NCBI GenBank assembly: GCA_023480605.1
Contig: JAMCWS010000339.1
Coordinates: 1 to 17,260 of the forward strand
Direction: 5' to 3'
Length of the DNA: 17,260 nucleotides
From: a bacterium
GTDB lineage: Bacteria > Sumerlaeota > Sumerlaeia > MVZB01
Shown in pieces: positions 13,862 to 17,260 of the stretch (positions are counted from its first letter, which is position 1; the number at the start of each line of letters is the position of its first letter). The position numbers were made by a program, and so were the translations under genes. The notes beneath the pieces were generated by a model. That model saw only the letters and a program-made list of their open reading frames with translations. It searched no databases and was not told the DNA's origin.

Positions 13862-15385
13862 TTGAAGCATCGATTTTCACGCACGGGGGCGCTTGAGCGC
13901 CGGCTGATCATCCTCTGCACCCTGATGTTTCTCATGGGCGTGGCGCTGGTGACCAAGATGCCCCAACGCATCGCCGCGATGGAGACCCAGCGCAAGAACG
14001 ACCCCGAATTCTACCAATTCGCCGACGTCTTCAGCGAAGTCTTCGAGAAGATTCGCCAACAATACGTGACCGACGTGCCGGCCAGGCAACTCTACGAAGG
14101 GGCCATCAACGGCATGTTCGCCACACTCGACGGCCACAGTTCGTGGCTCCCCCCCGACGATCAGGAGATGCTCATCCGCGACACCGAAGGGGAGTATTCG
14201 GGCGTCGGGCTGCAAATCCAGATACGCGACAATATACTGACAGTCGTCTCGCCCATCCCCGGCACGCCGGGCGCCAAGGCCGGCGTCATGCCCTGGGACC
14301 GCATCGTCGAGATCGACGGCCAGAGCACCAAGGATATCACCATCATTGAGGCCGTCAAGAAACTGACCGGCCCCGAGGGATCGACGGTCAAGTTGAAAAT
14401 CTACCGGGAGGGGGTTCCCGAGCCGCTCAACTTCGAGATCCGCCGCGAGACGATCAAGGTCGAGAGCGTCTTCTCGAAAATCATCGACGGGGACATCGGC
14501 TACCTGCGGATTTCGCAATTCAAGGCCGACACGTCCGGCGCCGTTCGCGGAGCCCTCAAGGACTTCAACCGCAAGGGCGTCAAGGGCATCATCGTCGACC
14601 TGCGCAATGATCCGGGCGGCCTGCTCGACGAGGCCGTCAAGATTTGCGACATGTTCCTGCCCAAGAAACAGCTCATCGTTTCGATCCGCGGCCGCAATTC
14701 CGCCAACAACCGCGAATATTATTCACTTGAAGACCCCATCTGCCCGCCCTCGGTACCGCTGCTGGTGCTCGTCAATCACGGTTCGGCGTCAGCCTCGGAA
14801 ATTTTCACCGGAGCGATGAAGGACACCAAGCGGGGCGTGATCATGGGACCCAAGGGCTCCTCGACTTTCGGAAAGGGCTCGGTCCAGACCATCAGCGCGC
14901 TCAAGAACTCGCTGGAGACCGACGACGACGGCAATCCGCGCGGCTCGGGCATCCGCCTGACGACGGCGCTCTACTACACGCCGGCGGGAGTTTCCATCCA
15001 GGAAAGCAAAGGCATCAAGCCCGACATCGGCGTCGAGTTGCCTCCGGGACATGAACTGGCGCTGCTGCGCCACGGCCTGCTCGGCGAGCCGAATATGGTT
15101 GAGCCAGCCGCGCCCAAGGGCCAGGCGACCCCCGGCGGCGCCGACACGCCGACCACCGGCGGCCTTACCTCGCCCACTCGCGGCATCGTGCCGGCGCCGC
15201 CTGCCGCCGAGCCATCCGGCGACGACGCGGCGACGACCGCCCCCCGAACCCCTGCCCTGCCCAGTCCCGCGGCTCGGGTGGCCGAAGGCGCGGCCAAGGA
15301 TGTCTTCCACGACATCCTGCTCGACGAGGGCGTCAAGTATCTCAAAGCTTTCATGATCTGGGAAGGCCGTCCGGCGGCGGCCTGA
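13862..15385 (+). CDS. S41 carboxyl-terminal processing protease (CtpA/Prc family)
   Basis: A 507-residue serine protease that trims or degrades periplasmic proteins at the C-terminus. A single N-terminal membrane segment (about 15-30) anchors it. A conserved domain (LDGHSSWLPP) is followed by a PDZ domain (GVGLQIQI to about residue 185) and the S41 core. The catalytic dyad is Ser310 (GSAS-ASE) and Lys338 (TFGKG), with Gln342 four residues on. The Ser-Lys gap is a few residues longer than in typical CtpA proteins, from an insertion before TFGKG. Residues about 413-480 form a Pro/Ala/Thr-rich linker before a final helix (VKYLKAFMIW). The start is TTG at 13862, with GAGGG 9 nt upstream; no ATG fits as well. 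It has its own promoter and terminator, so it is probably monocistronic. Confidence 0.92.
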   Translation: MKHRFSRTGALERRLIILCTLMFLMGVALVTKMPQRIAAMETQRKNDPEFYQFADVFSEVFEKIRQQYVTDVPARQLYEGAINGMFATLDGHSSWLPPDDQEMLIRDTEGEYSGVGLQIQIRDNILTVVSPIPGTPGAKAGVMPWDRIVEIDGQSTKDITIIEAVKKLTGPEGSTVKLKIYREGVPEPLNFEIRRETIKVESVFSKIIDGDIGYLRISQFKADTSGAVRGALKDFNRKGVKGIIVDLRNDPGGLLDEAVKICDMFLPKKQLIVSIRGRNSANNREYYSLEDPICPPSVPLLVLVNHGSASASEIFTGAMKDTKRGVIMGPKGSSTFGKGSVQTISALKNSLETDDDGNPRGSGIRLTTALYYTPAGVSIQESKGIKPDIGVELPPGHELALLRHGLLGEPNMVEPAAPKGQATPGGADTPTTGGLTSPTRGIVPAPPAAEPSGDDAATTAPRTPALPSPAARVAEGAAKDVFHDILLDEGVKYLKAFMIWEGRPAAA

Positions 15386-15414
15386 ACGGTTGCCGCAATC
15401 CTTGCGAAGAAACG

Positions 15415-15441
15415 AAAGGGCGCCCGGCGGGGCGCCCTTTT
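15415..15441 (+). terminator. Rho-independent terminator after the S41 protease
   Basis: A perfect 10-bp stem, AAAGGGCGCC (15415-15424) with GGCGCCCTTT (15431-15440), closes the 6-nt loop CGGCGG and runs into TTTT. It lies 30 bp after the stop codon. This is the clearest terminator in the window. Confidence 0.85.
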
Positions 15442-15522
15442 CGCGTGCGGCGCGATAGCCGGCGGCCGGCCGCCCCGCCGCTTGCTTCGTTGACACGCCA
15501 CTTGTTGCGTGGTCGATACGAA

Positions 15523-15550
15523 TTGACTTTGTCGGCCTGCAATCTACATT
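15523..15550 (+). promoter_or_regulatory. Candidate promoter of the UDP-glucuronate decarboxylase gene
   Basis: A -35 box TTGACT (15523-15528) and a -10-like TACATT (15545-15550) are 16 bp apart, 31 bp before the ATG. A perfect TTGACA also occurs at 15490 but lacks a suitably spaced -10 box. Confidence 0.35.
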
Positions 15551-15581
15551 GGTCGGTGAGAATAACTGAAAGGACCTTCCG

Positions 15582-16520
<939 letters not shown>

Positions 16521-16527
16521 TGAATAA

Positions 16528-16657
16528 TAGCCACGAAATGACACGAATTAACACGAAAACAGCGTTGGCCAAACTCCGCGGATAGCGTAAGGACTCCACA
16601 CAGTTACTCCCGCAGATCGTGTATTATATCGTGTTTTTTCGTGTCATTTCGTGGCTA
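16528..16657. repeat. Interrupted palindrome with CACGAA-type arms
   Basis: A left arm at 16528-16556 and a right arm at 16629-16657 are reverse complements at 27 of 29 positions; the outer 20 bp are perfect. A 72-bp spacer separates them. The arms repeat short CACGAA units (GCCACGAAATGACACGAA). The element fills nearly the whole gap between the uxs stop and the ABC gene, starting 7 bp after the stop. It could fold into a long hairpin and resembles dispersed intergenic palindromes or miniature elements. No coding sequence or target-site duplication is evident. Confidence 0.85.
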
Positions 16658-16671
16658 AGAAAAAGATATCC

Positions 16672-17260
16672 ATGCCCGCCGCCCTCACCGTCACCCACCT
16701 TGCCAAATCGTTCCGCGTCGCGCGCGAGGCGGATGGCGGCGCCGATCCGCGGCGCGAGCGGCGGTCGCGGCGCCACGACCGGTTTTGGGCTTTGCGCGGG
16801 GTGAGCTTTTCGGTTGAACCGGGGCGGACGCTGGGCATCATTGGGCCTAATGGGTCGGGCAAATCGACGCTCATGAAAATCCTGGCCGGCGTGATGCAGC
16901 CTGAGCGCGGCGGGTTCGAGGCGCGCGGCCGCATCGGCGCGTTGTTGGAACGGGGCGCCGGCTTCCACCCCGAGCTGACCGCCATCGAAAACGTCTACCT
17001 CAACGGCGCGCTACTCGGTCTGAGCGAGCGCCAGGTCGACGCCCTCCTGCCCGCGATCATCAGTTTCGCCGAACTCGAACGCTTCATGGACATGCCCGTC
17101 AAGCATTTCAGCTCGGGCATGACGACGCGCCTGGGGTTCGCCGTCGCCATGCAGCTCGCCCCCGAAATCCTCCTCATGGATGAAACCTTCGCCGCCGGCG
17201 ACGCGCACTTCATGGCCAAGACGATCGGCCACATCGCCGGCATGAAGGCGCGCGGCCATA
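16672..17260 (+). CDS. Polysaccharide-export ABC transporter ATP-binding protein (Wzt/TagH type), 3'-truncated
   Basis: 196 codons from ATG to the window edge with no stop; the C-terminus is missing. This is the ATPase subunit that powers export of an undecaprenyl-linked or similar surface polysaccharide. Walker A is GPNGSGKST (58-66, Lys64), the ABC signature is FSSGMTTR (from 146), and Walker B is ILLMDE (Asp170, Glu171) followed by TFAAGD. The 20-residue Arg-rich insertion before FWALRGVSF (38-46), together with GRIGALLERGAGFHPELT, is characteristic of the Wzt/TagH/RfbE group rather than of importer ATPases. No clear Shine-Dalgarno stands before the ATG (AAGATATCC), although GCTAAGAAAAAG is A-rich. 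A Wzm-type permease would be expected nearby but lies outside the window. A C-terminal carbohydrate-binding domain, as in some Wzt proteins, cannot be judged. Confidence 0.9.
   Translation, partial: MPAALTVTHLAKSFRVAREADGGADPRRERRSRRHDRFWALRGVSFSVEPGRTLGIIGPNGSGKSTLMKILAGVMQPERGGFEARGRIGALLERGAGFHPELTAIENVYLNGALLGLSERQVDALLPAIISFAELERFMDMPVKHFSSGMTTRLGFAVAMQLAPEILLMDETFAAGDAHFMAKTIGHIAGMKARGH

Overview
The window is GC-rich bacterial DNA carrying eight protein-coding genes and one intact tRNA. The gene content suggests a free-living, polysaccharide-degrading Gram-negative of the PVC type (Planctomycetota or Lentisphaerota) or a similar uncultured phylum. That content is a Tat-exported sulfatase, a GH2 enzyme, a DUF4838 protein, a propeller protein with Asp boxes, and a very large CheB-CheR-PAS-kinase fusion. 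The phylum is an inference from gene content; no taxonomic marker is present.

Region by region: (1) 1-89 is a perfect inverted copy of 1361-1449. It holds a tRNA-Arg(CCG) cut off by the window edge and abuts a 5'-truncated gene (90-1214). The intact tRNA-Arg(CCG), with a good promoter and encoded CCA, is at 1385-1461. The left edge may be a real inverted duplication or an assembly/amplification fold-back. (2) 1462-1933 is non-coding, with a likely terminator and a sigma70-type promoter. (3) 1934-6055 encodes a 1373-residue CheB-CheR-coiled coil-PAS-PAS-NarL-type kinase-receiver protein. (4) 6185-10750 holds a secreted GH2 glycosidase and a secreted DUF4838/GH67N-like protein, both on +. (5) 10770-13584 holds a secreted propeller protein and a Tat-exported sulfatase, both on -, converging on region 4. 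(6) 13862-15385 is an S41 carboxyl-terminal processing protease, transcribed divergently from the sulfatase and ending in a strong terminator. (7) 15582-16520 is a UDP-glucuronate decarboxylase. It is followed by a long interrupted palindrome and by a Wzt/TagH-type ABC ATPase that runs off the right edge.

How they may work together: regions 4 and 5 look like an extracytoplasmic glycan-degradation locus, perhaps for a sulfated or uronic-acid-containing polymer. No transporter or SusC/D pair is visible in the window. Region 7 is the start of a surface-polysaccharide locus (UDP-xylose synthesis, then ABC-dependent export). The kinase fusion is an orphan sensor whose output is not identifiable here. 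Most promoters were assigned by eye from -35/-10 matches and are tentative.
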